A DNA stretch of 64,000 bases from Sympetrum striolatum. Taxonomy: Eukaryota > Arthropoda > Insecta > Odonata > Libellulidae. The notes beneath the pieces are model-generated. The model saw only the letters and a list, made by a program, of their open reading frames with translations. It was not told the origin of the DNA and ran no database searches. The DNA lies in contig OX388345.1 in the NCBI GenBank assembly GCA_947579665.1, positions 66,703,454 through 66,767,453 on the forward strand. The letters are read 5' to 3'. Shown one piece after another: positions 24,531-35,329 of the stretch (within the stretch, counting starts at the first letter, position 1; every line of letters begins with the position of its first letter). The translations under genes and the position numbers were made by a program.

Positions 24531-24792
24531 ATATATAAAAAATAGTCATGTACGAAGAAATAGTCGTGTACTTAGAATGGGCTGTGATCGAAGGAGGAGT
24601 CGTGTGCTAAGAATGAGCTGTGAGTGGAGAAAGTCTAGAGCGGAAAATGAGTATTGCGCACCTAGAGAGGTGTGAATAATTTAAGGGGAAGGAGTCGATA
24701 CTCACTGAATACGACTCCCTTCCCTCACAGTTCATAGTCAGTTTACCGAGTCGCACATTTTAACTGACTCGCTCACACACTACCCATCACTA

Positions 24793-24855
24793 TTCGACAC
24801 CCTCTGCACCTCTTCAAGGAAAAATTGGATCCCACGCTCATATACGTCAAAGGAG
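24793..24855. repeat. Right 63-bp direct repeat flanking the hAT-like element
   Basis: Second copy of the 23621-23685 sequence, about 91% identical. The sequence after it (ACACTGGAGACC) continues the CpG-containing patch, so only one copy existed before the insertion. Confidence 0.85.
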
Positions 24856-25239
24856 ACACTGGAGACCGTTTTTCCCGTCGTCTCGATTGGCCTCAGCGGG
24901 AAAAGTGGCAAAATCGCTGCAACTCTGTCCGAATATCACAGGGGGAGGTTGCGGGGGTCAGCCGTAAGGGCAAAGGGTAAGAGGAAGTGGCTCATTTAGG
25001 TGCGACATTTATCATAGAATGTTTTAACGCGCCTCCCGCTCTCTTCCCAGCGCCTTTTTCCCCGCTTTTCGTTGGCACGGCGATGCGCTTCGGGGTGGTT
25101 TAATGAAAGATTTTTTTATTCGTCGTAATCGCGGCTTGGGATGCGGCGGTCGGAGAGGGGCGTTGAGAGGATAAGCGAAAAATACGGGTTTGTTTTCGAC
25201 GGCAATAACCTCGGTGGTAACTGAGTAACAAAAAATATG

Positions 25240-25389
25240 GCGACGAAATCTCGCGCAACAAATCTTTGAGCAACATAATTTCGAACGAAAAAAACTCGTG
25301 CAACAAAATTTCTAGCGATAAATTCACGTGCGAAAAAATCTTCTGCAGTAAAACTTCTGAGAAAATATCTACTGATTTCTCGGAAAAAA
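25240..25389. repeat. Cryptic degenerate 15-bp tandem repeat
   Basis: Ten consecutive 15-bp blocks can be laid out without any gap. The consensus is GCAACAAAATTTCTG, and individual units differ at up to half the positions. On the minus strand the array reads as pentapeptides of the type R-x-F-V-A. A second short block with the same period lies at about 25484-25545. Confidence 0.75.
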
Positions 25390-25559
25390 ATTGATACTCC
25401 AACATCGAATTTTCGGAAGACATCTAGTTTATTTCGCATCATCTCAGAGGTATTTTAGGTGAACAAAATTGGTGTCTGCAAAATTTCGAGAAATAAAACC
25501 TCGCGACAGAATATTCTCTATAATGAAACCTCTGGGAAAATTTCTTTTCTTTTTCGAAA

Positions 25560-26630
25560 ACGAAGTCCTTGACTGATTGAAGCCTTCTAGAATCATGATT
25601 TATGTAAATTTCTAGTTAGAAGTGTTATTCCTCTGCGGTATCCAAGGTAAACAGAATAGAACTCAATAACAATGTAATTATGAGTGCAATAAAATTCATT
25701 TTCATTCGTTCCATTTTGATATTTAATTAATTGAATAAAGGAAATATGCCACTGAAGTTTGGCCTGATTGGATTTGAATGCGATCTTTTTTTTATACTTA
25801 GTAGTTTTTTGTACGATCAGATACTACATGCATCTTTCCAATGAAAAGAGGATCTCCATCTATAATATCGTTACATCCATCGTAACGGCAGTACAATTTG
25901 AATTAACCACGTACGTATTTCATCCCGGAGCAATATCTCAAGGTTTAACCCTGAATTCGTGGTGAGAGGAATGGATGGTAAAGGACGAATGCACGGAAAG
26001 AGAAAAAAATCCATTTATCACATCGGGAGGTGATAGCACCGAGGGGTCGTGAAGGCATCCCGCGGATTCTATACGGTCGGAAAAAAAGTTCGAAATTATT
26101 TGTTTCGGGCAGGGTCAAATCCACTCAGTCTTTTGGGTCTCAGGACCGAGGGGAATAAAGATAAAACTCAATTCGATACAAAGGGATCCTCTTGAACTCT
26201 TTCGAAATAGAAAAGAGGCGCCTATTCGGCGAATGCGATGAGTGAGTTAGGCGCCATTATTAGATTTGTGATTGGAAAATTGGTCTCTGAGGGCCACAAC
26301 GATGTAAATTGAGAATTTGTGAGGAGTGGTGAAGAGGTTTGATAACAAAGAACTTCCTCCAAATGGGGATACGTGAATTGACCAATAACATTGTATTTCA
26401 TAATCCATGGAGGCAGAATATAATAAATTGGTCCTTGAAAAGAACCGGAAAGAAATGCCGAATAGAGGAAACAAAGCATAATTTACGAGGAGCTAAATCT
26501 GAAGATCAACAACTCAATCGTGAGCTGACATAATCGGAAAAATCAAGTTATTCATCTACTTTCAAAATTAAGAAAAATACGATCGAGCTAAGCTAACGAG
26601 CCACGAGCGGAAGCTGATGGGATGTCAAAA
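25560..26630. other. Spacer, no gene recognised
   Basis: Short frames on both strands (for example 25768-25965 plus and 26222-26479 minus) show no family signature. A small higher-GC patch lies at 25970-26240. Confidence 0.45.
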
Positions 26631-26640
26631 TGTTCTAAAT

Positions 26641-26790
26641 AGAAAATACCTATATAGAAAATACTTAAATAGAAAATACCTAAATAGAAAATACTTAAAT
26701 AGAGAATACCTAAATAGATAATACCTAAATAGAAAATACCTATATAGAAAATACCTAAATAGGAAATACCTAAATAGAAAATACCTAAAT
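26641..26790. repeat. 15-bp minisatellite, exactly ten copies
   Basis: Ten head-to-tail units of AGAAAATACCTAAAT, with no indels and one to three substitutions per unit, mainly C/T at position 10 and A/T at position 13. The period is a multiple of three, so the minus strand reads as an FRYFL pentapeptide array inside an ORF at 26625-26819. That frame ends with the array and is not considered a gene. Confidence 0.97.
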
Positions 26791-26819
26791 AGGTACTTCA
26801 AAAGAGTATCAGAAATCAC

Positions 26820-29800
26820 TCATGCTATCATAGAATAGAAGAATAAATACAGCTTGATATATTTGGAGAATATTTTAGGTTACTGAAAGACAAATGAGTT
26901 ACACAATCGACGAAGTTAACGAATTAGTAAATAGAAATTATCGACTACCTCTACATTCACTTCATGGAGCCTAGCTACATAGGTTTTCTTTAAAAGAACT
27001 GCACAGAATATATGTTAAATTTCGGCATAGAAAATTGTGGAAACCAAAATATTCGGCGCAATTCATGAAAAAAGGATGAATGAAGAAATTTATACTATTA
27101 CACAAGATGAATATTAAAAGAATGAAGAAATGAACAATATTATAAGAATCAAGGAATTAAAACGTAGAATATCAAGAGAATAAATAAAAGAAATAAATAT
27201 TACAAAGGAATTACTTTAAAAGGAGAAAGATGAAGAAAATAAAATTCAAAGGTATTTTGAAATTCATTCTTATGGAATTCAAACAGGAGAGGTACATACA
27301 TACATTATCATGAAAACTTAGTTACATTTCTGAGAGACAATTAAATTGGTCTAAAGTGATACTCCTGCTAAAGATGATCCCAGCATACGTAATTTGTTTG
27401 AGGAAGATATTTCCTCTTTATCAGGCTGCGAAAAGTTTTAGTTTTACGGTTGGCTATGATTAAGAACATAAAAACCCTTGAATTGCTGTATTTTGCAAAC
27501 AAAAGTGATAATTACGAAATAATTACACTATCCGAGGTATCACTCAACAAATTTTAACCTCTCAACACTTGATACCAGCTAATGAGCCAAAGATCTTGTG
27601 TCACCCACTTTATGGAAAACGAAATTGAACTTGAGGTCAAAGAAAACGCGTGATGCGATACCCCTGATGCAAAGGATGGCAGTCTTCCATCGCACAGAGA
27701 TAATTAGATGCGAGGATTTCTAAGGATGAATAGACTGCGCGAAAGCATATGCCAATTCCTATTCGACCTCTTTCTGCTTTGTCGATGACAGCTACGAGCG
27801 AATATTTGCTTGAGCAAGCGAGGATATGCGAAAGAGGCCAAACCCGTTCTCTTGGGGTAGTTTTCTTGATACGAAAATGAGGGATATGACATCACGGACC
27901 TTATTAAGTTTCTGAATCGCTTCCAAACGCAGGTGAAGCGAGTTAACGAGGCTTAGCGGCTTAAACAACGCAATGGAAGAGAACATTTTTCTTGCCCAAA
28001 TAGAGAAAACGAATTTAACTATCACTTTTTATACAAACCTTGAAAAATTGAAGGATTATGTTTTAAATTGAAGACAAAAGCCTGAAAAATAGAATGCTTT
28101 GAAATACCGACTAAAATCTTTCATAGAGTTTGAAGAGAGTTGTGGTTTTTTCAGGAATTTCATAGAAGCCAGATCTGAATTACGGAAACGAATTTGATTC
28201 TTAATGTCCCAGTTGAATCCTTGAAAATATAAAGTTCTGGGATTTTTTGCAAGTAATAAAACAGGTAATGTTGTGGAAATGTAAAATCCAGACATCTTTA
28301 AGGAATTTTAGACTGAACGAAATTTCTTAAAAGCCGACATTATTATGTATTTTGTTAATGAAACTAATTCTCAAACTTTTTGCGGGATTTAAGTTTTCAC
28401 TTTTTAGTTTAGAATATTTAAAAGGCCAAAACTCTTTCTTACATCACCCATTCACCATCCCATTGAACAGTACTTTTCAACCTATTCTCCACGGTAGCCA
28501 TGATCATTAGCTCAATTTTCTAACTCGTACATCAAATCAAAGTGTGTTGGTTTCAATTGGATACCCAATAGATAAAGAAGGGAAACTTCTCTAAAACACA
28601 TAATTGAAACACTTTCGCCTCGAGATATCATTAAAAACAAGAATACTCGGAAAATAGAGAGCTTATGAAACAGAGGATTAGTATCAACGAGAGTTCTAAG
28701 AGATGAATTTGTATTAAATATTTAGCAAGAAAAAACATAAAAAGCTAGAATAATTCGGAAAATAAAGGGAATTTTTACCAAAGGATAAAAGAATATAATG
28801 CTCTAAACAACGATAAGTTACTTACCCTATGTTTCTGATGGAAAGCTCTGCTCTAGGAATATCAGTATATCATACCGATTGCCAGCCGAAATAAATGGTT
28901 AACCTTCGACGTATTACCCTGAATTAAATCTTTCGAAACTCCATCACATGTCCCATCTTCCCGATAACAGCAATTTTCCAAAACAATAGAAGAAGTGGAA
29001 AAATGGAAAGCCCATTGAATTCGGTAAATGGGACATCACTTAAGACTTTACAGGGATTTTTTTTAGGACAAGGCATTTCCCACCAAATCACTCAAACGCA
29101 TATTTTTGTATCACTTAACATTGGTTTGACACAGTCGCAATACCTTACTCATTTTTGTTCCGAAATCATATATCATTTCTATCCATACATTTAAGCAAAC
29201 TGAAAATGAACGCATGTTTGCTTTGGCTAATGGAAACTTTGTATAGTCGTCGGCGTATTCCTTTTATGTGAAAATTTTACTCGAAACCGAGAATCTTAAG
29301 ACCGAAGAAAGGATATATTTTAGTATTTGTTAAAACTAAATCGAACGGAAAACTTCCCCTTTCATGATGTTTGCATTTGTTCGGAGTATATTTCTGGAAT
29401 TTAAATTTTATTTTCCAATCCGCAACACGAAAATCTGATGCCTGGCTCTTTCCTAGGAGACTTAAAATGTTAGCATAAGTGTGGAATTACCATTTTGCAT
29501 TAATAATAAGGGTTGTTGAGGTAAAGAGTATCAGCAGCGTGGAGTACTACTCAAAATACTAAACATTTTATGAAAATCTATTCCCGAAGTTCAACACAGC
29601 ATACCTATGTTGAAAAATTTATGGGTTTAATTTAGTTTTTTACTCTTTGGTCTTAAATCTAATATCTATTAAAATTTATATTCTAATTCAACTCTTACTT
29701 ACGCTACACTAAAATAACACATCGAAGAAGAATGCAGTTTAAGGAAATAGTGGTTAATTAAGTCCCAAAAAATAAAATACTCCTTCCTCCAGAAATTGCT

Positions 29801-32640
29801 TGGTGGATTTAATGTTTTTAGCTCGTCTTTCGGAATGGGTTAAATACATCTGAAATTTGTGTAATTTGATTTGAAATTTGATGTGAAAAATGTGTTTATT
29901 TACTGTTGTCACAGTTTGACTGTGATAAAATGAGAGATACAGATGCATCAGTGACGTTGATTGAAAGAATTCATCTTGATCACCTCATACCATCCTGGTA
30001 TTCGTCATTGAATACCAATAAATGTTTTATCCAAAAGGTCATGGTTCGACAAACACATGGACTTTTTAGTATTCTACTTCATTAAGGAAAGAGATGGCTA
30101 ATTCCCTCACTTCTAATCTTACCTAGAATGCCTCATTCATTGCTATTGGTAGCTAATGGTGGAGTGGATGAAATTCAAACCAGCCTTCAGGCTCATTACT
30201 GGCAGTAAAAAATTACAATAACGCATGATCCATCTCCTCATAATTCAGAACCTCGAAGCGTCGCTATTAGCAATTACTACGCCTTCCTACGTAAGTAATT
30301 TCAACGGGCGCGATGAGCAACAAGGAAACCCCGTTACCTCATTCGAAATAAAAATCCTTTATTCAAACCTGAATCGAAGGCTACGGGATGAGGGTGATAT
30401 CAAAGGGTAGGCAAAGTAGGTTTCACCAGCGAATTTAAGCCGGAGGATCTGCGCAAGGTGGATCTGCGAAAGCATATTTAAACATAAATCTCACGTCCGT
30501 AGATCGTGGACAAAGATGGCTAGATTAGTGTCAAGGACCTCCTAGATCGGCTGAGCAGATCCGGAACGATTAACTCACCAAATCGGCCTAAAGGGTAATT
30601 GATACCGGCTTATCCGGGGATGAAGGATTTAATTGTCGATTTCAATTAAGTAGGTCGATAAAACAGATTGGAAGGGATTTCCAAAGAAGCTGGTCGCTCG
30701 CGGGGAAAACTCAAGACAATGCGGGAGGGAATGTCATTAGCGCTTGGGGCAGCCTTGGGAGTACGCGTGTCATAAAGGTGTTAAGAATAGGGCTTCGACT
30801 CCATATTTCGAACGGGAGAAAACCATATTAACTTGCGGCCCGTGTCGTAAGGGATGATGGCAACACCGAATTCTGAGGCAATTAAAATAGATAATACGTA
30901 TAATGAAATTAAATAAATCGAGCTCGCCGAAATACTAGTAGTTACCGGCGTCTTGGCATTAATCTAATCTGTTTCAGTTCATTGACAATTCATTTAGATT
31001 GGTCGTCGTTATTTACAATTTCCTTGTTCAGCAAAGAATCATAAACTAACGTTAAATTAAAAACTAAACACTCGGCTATAAATGAATGTAATACCTTATC
31101 GCTTATAAAGAAATAACTTAGATTTATCGTTACTATTTACTTGTAACGATACTATTATTATCATCATAAAATAACTTTTCTTAAAGCTAGATGTCCACAA
31201 ATTAACAAATTATCCACAAATCAAACTGCAGATCCAATAAGCGAGGTCAAGCAATGGGAGCCCAACCCTTTGGAGGCCACCGAGATAAATTAAATTCATC
31301 TACATATTTTATATTTGGAAAGCTTGTGAGTTTTCATATTAACGAAAACTTTATCTCACCAAAGGCTATTGTCATTTTACAGGCGATTTCTTACAGAACA
31401 ATATGTAAAAGGAGCAATGCGATACATAATTGGTTACGATCATGAAAATATAGAAATTATGGAATAATTTATGTAGATAGATCCAAAAACATCACGTAGC
31501 CTTTACAATGGATAAATAAATAAATACATAAATAAATACCAACATCATGATCATAAGTATGATTTTACGGTAATAGTTTTAATCAGGATCGATTACCTCA
31601 TTCCTCATCTTGGTTATTAAGCCTCATTCCCTCTCCAAATTCATAGGTAATAGTGAATGAAATGAGCTTAGATGTTAAACAGAGAAACAAAAGCTCAATT
31701 GGTTAGTTTTCAGCAGATACGAAAACGAACTTTCGTGGTGCTGAGCAAATCCAAGAAGCCTCAACACTAGACTTTTCAATCATGAGATCCATTCTAAAAT
31801 ACATTGGTGGCACTATGAAGTGACCATGAGATAATTCATGAACTTAACCGACTGATTCGAAAATTCCATTCGAACTCTTCATTCCCATTCCATGAACAGG
31901 TAATACCGCAGACAGGGGAGATGAATTTGCGTCACTCCGACCTTGAATTTGATGGAAATCGAACGAAACAATGAACTGCTTTCATTAGCGGAGCGAAGAT
32001 CCCCCGAAAGAGAAAGTCTGCTTCATTAGATGCTATCGGCGGCAACCTTCGCCAATTCGTAACGAGGAAAATTTCACGGCGCGTCGACGGATTAAGCAGA
32101 ACAACGATCTGAACAAAAGATCAGTCGATTGGGAAAATAAATATTTCGAACTCTATCAGGGGTCATTAAGAGGAATAGTGGCGAAGGCTTTTTACCCCAT
32201 AATATATTTATGGTGAAATATATTATTCTCTACACCATTAATTATAGAGCTGTGGTGAATAAAGCCAATAAATCATTTGGACCATATCACCGAAATAACG
32301 ATCGAAAAATCTTTATAATGTGATTCGTGTTAGTCTTCATAGCTCGTTTAATTTACCTCCCCATTGTCGATTCTATCCAACCCATGAGAATAACGATTTG
32401 AGTTAGTTGAATTTTAAGACCGCGAAATTTTATTTACGATATTCAAATTGGTATATGGTAATAATATATGATTGAATTAACAAAGTTTGACAGGAGATTA
32501 AAAAATAGAATTTTAATTGGAACTAAACGAACTTCATGGAATTACCGAAAATTATTTAGACACTCGAGGATTTCAATTCTCACTTAAGAATAAATGGAAT
32601 AAATTCATATTACATACAATATTTAGATCTTATTATTGTA
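26820..32640. other. Long spacer, no gene recognised
   Basis: 27060-27240 is strongly purine-rich, with GAAGAAAT-type simple sequence. 30240-30880 is richer in GC and CpG and may be a conserved non-coding element. It contains GGATCTGCG twice, near 30446 and 30461. An (AAAT)n tract lies near 31511-31540. No frame has a recognisable domain. Confidence 0.5.
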
Positions 32641-32649
32641 TATGGATTT

Positions 32650-33000
32650 TAATTTAACTGGTAGCAATAATGAACGAGTATTTATTGGGACCGGAAATGG
32701 AAGATCAAAGACCAAAGAGTCGTTTTTAGGATTGGAAACAGGTTTAAAATTCTTTCATATTTTAGTTTTACCGATGATGAAAATTAACAAGTATTTATCT
32801 ATTTTTACTACCGGAATAATTAATAAACACCGAATTTATTATTATAGCACCGGAAATGGAAAGTAAAAATTAAAACAAAACATTTCGAAGAATCAATCGC
32901 AAATAGGTTATAAATAAACAGACTCCGATACCGATTCGGACACCCAAAATAGATCCGACATTTCCAATCCCCGATTCCAATTAATCTCATCCCATCACTA
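32650..33000. mobile_element. hAT-like element remnant, right end
   Basis: Ends CCCATCACTA at 32991-33000, the same terminus as the element ending at 24792. Subterminal sequence is rich in GATTCC/GGAAT-type motifs, and ACCGGAAATGGAA occurs twice inside (near 32690 and 32851). No matching TAGTGATGGG left end was found, so the element is truncated or its left end has decayed. Confidence 0.5.
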
Positions 33001-33560
33001 GAGGAAGTCCTATCGATATCTGATTAAGCAAGGCGTGAAAAATATATCTTTAATTTTCGAACAAGTGGAACGAATAGCGCGTCCTTCCTCATTCGTGATG
33101 CTGCAACCGCCGGCGCCAGAATTGAAATATCTTCGCAGTTTGCCGGTTCGGTTACATCGTGAATGTATGATGAGACCACGTCCCTTACACACGAAAACGC
33201 AAAACAGCGTCGCTTTCGCCATGGAAGTGGGTCACGGACCCCTCTCTCGCTGCATTCGGAACGATACAATCGTATCACTCGAGCACGTATTTGACCGAAC
33301 CGATTCGTCCCCAAAATGTTTTTACGACTCCTTCCTCTTCGGGGAGACGCAGGAGGACGGCGGAGATTCCCAAAGGCTTCATCCGATCGCATGAAAAAGT
33401 CGCCCGGTTACCGAATCGAGAGGCGCCGAAGGTCGAAGTGTATTCTCCCGGTCTTCTCTTTGTCGAGAAACAGGAAAGTCTATATTTAAACTGGATTGAA
33501 CGAGAGTCGATCGAGGGATAAAACGGTGGTGCGGGCACGTCTGTACTCATGGACGATATA
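33001..33560. other. CpG-containing patch, no gene recognised
   Basis: Frames of 70-122 codons are open on both strands over the same bases, which points to low stop density rather than coding. No splice-flanked exon with a known motif was found. Confidence 0.45.
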
Positions 33561-35090
33561 AAATCTGTGTGAGAACGGAATTCATTCCTACTTTGAAACA
33601 AAGAAGATGATTATACAATGAAAAAGTTATCGTGCACTTACCAAGCTATTGACTTAGACGCACTTACTTCATCTTTGTTTGATAGAGGACGAATTAACTG
33701 GGGAACTCGCTTATACTAATAGTAGTTACTTCATTCTTAAAATCCATTAATTATTCATGCATTACTTATTAGTGGACAGCTCGTATAGTAATCAATAAGT
33801 TTGGTTTGAAAACCAATAGGTTTAAAAGCTTAAGAGCTGTGAAGTAATTCAACCGTAAGTAGTCAATTACCAGGTTAATTTTAATTTAAAGTATTTATAC
33901 GGAAGAAAATTCTCTTGACGGCTTGTCGACTCATGCTAACACAACATTTGATAACAAGTAAAATAATGAAAAAGGAATGAAAACGCATTCGAAAATAACT
34001 CTACAACTAAATGTAGAACCTAATATAAAGAATCGACAGCATTAAAAATAAGACAAATAAAAGGATTAGGAAAATATTTAGAATTCTCTCTACATAGTAG
34101 AGTTGGAATATGCACTATTTTTTTTATCGGCTTTTCGATTTCTTTTCAGTAATAATTCACTCAAGAGGGTTTTAAAGTTCGATATAAATACTTAATTAGT
34201 TGTAGAGTCTTGAAACCTCTAATTCTTAAACACCCGTGTTCCTAATTTTCTTTCTTTACGTACTTAATAAATTCATTTAAACATTTCCTTAACCCAAATA
34301 TTATGCATATATAGTAGCAAAATTTCGCGACACGCTTAACTATATCTGGGTGATTTCCAGATCGAATTCACACCAAAAGGAAGAAATGCTAAGAGTAGAA
34401 TGAACATTTAAATTATTACTACCATCAATATTTAGAATATTTTGTATGAAACTTCAAACAAACGCAACTCTCGGAAACTATGCGACACGCCAAGGTTCTT
34501 ACGTCCTCAGCAGCAGATCTGTAGAGCGCCTCTTCGCCGAGAGTCTATTTTAAATCGCTCATTGACTTTTAATTAGATGAAAATTAAACCTTGGAAATAA
34601 TTACCACCTCCGGGATCGCTTCGTGAATAATCTCCCCTTCGAGTTACCTGCCGAAAGGTTAGATAATGATTTCTAGGACGTGATGTCAGCATCGGAGCCG
34701 AAGATTTATGCCTCGAAAATGGTACGTCTAGCAAAAGGCGTAACCGATTCATTCACTGATGCATGGGGTCGCTGAGTATTTGAGAAACGAGTCGCAAAGG
34801 CACTCGTAATTTATGCTCCCGAGGAGACAAGGGTATGACTCCATATTCATCCACTTCTCACGTGACTGCAAATGCTGCTTTCATGAGCAGGAATAGTTAT
34901 CGAGGAAATTTACGGCTACTTCGTTAATTAAGGAGAAGAGAAGAAAACTGTTTGAATTAAATCGTGAAATAATTAGTATTACTTTCTTATTTTTCAATAT
35001 ATATCAAGAAGATATTCCTTCGAAAAAATGCACAATTCACAACTGAGGCTGAATTTTTACCGGAATGTAATGATGTGGCTTAGCATAAAT
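33561..35090. other. AT-rich spacer, no gene recognised
   Basis: 34480-34880 is a GC-richer island within otherwise A/T-rich sequence. It has no open frame of note and could be a regulatory element. Confidence 0.45.
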
Positions 35091-35091
35091 A

Positions 35092-35326
35092 AATATAATA
35101 ATAATAATCATCTTTATTTGGGCGAGATTGAGACTAAAAGTCTCTTCTTCCATCTAATCCATCGTCTTTAATCACAGAATTATAATTAAATTAAGGAGAA
35201 TAGTATGAGAAGGAATTAGGAGAATAAATGGCTTAGAATAAAGGCAAACGCATCTTTTATAACCCCCTGACCCCCTGTCACACGCCGAAATGCGGCTTGC
35301 AGGCTATTAATGTAGATGTTAATAAA
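35092..35326 (-). mobile_element. Retroposon copy c, near full length
   Basis: On the minus strand this begins with a TACATTAATAGCCTGCAAGC-type 5' end. It ends with a stem-loop GAGACT-TTT-AGTCTC, an AATAAAGATGA segment and a (TTA)n tail. A short body, a 3' stem-loop and a simple-repeat tail indicate a non-autonomous element mobilised by LINE machinery. There is no coding frame and no A/B box pair. The 5' end matches the fragment at 9437-9480. Confidence 0.7.
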
Positions 35327-35329
35327 CTT

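Larger units (their letters stand above)
23686..24792. mobile_element. Non-autonomous hAT-like element
   Basis: A 1107-bp segment starts TAGTGATGG and ends CCATCACTA, 9-bp perfect inverted termini of the form often seen in hAT transposons. Both subterminal regions carry repeated GAGTCG/CGACTC motifs. There is no transposase frame. The interior holds a TATA-hammerhead-like-AATAAA segment and a retroposon copy, so it is probably composite. The usual 8-bp hAT target duplication is absent. Instead the element sits between imperfect 63-65-bp direct repeats. Confidence 0.6.

Noticed and set aside
26641..26790. CRISPR array (regular repeats)
   Set aside because: Units are contiguous with no unique spacers, and the DNA is eukaryotic.
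26625..26819. 64-codon minus-strand protein of FRYFL repeats
   Set aside because: The frame is open only because the minisatellite unit is 15 bp long; it starts and stops at the array edges.
32175..33000. Full hAT-like element starting at TAGTGGCGAA (about 32178)
   Set aside because: The left end matches the terminus at only the first five bases, and the flanking octamers do not match.
33024..33601. 122- and 108-codon minus-strand and 119-codon plus-strand frames
   Set aside because: They are mutual shadows in a GC-richer patch. No domain and no splice pair were found.
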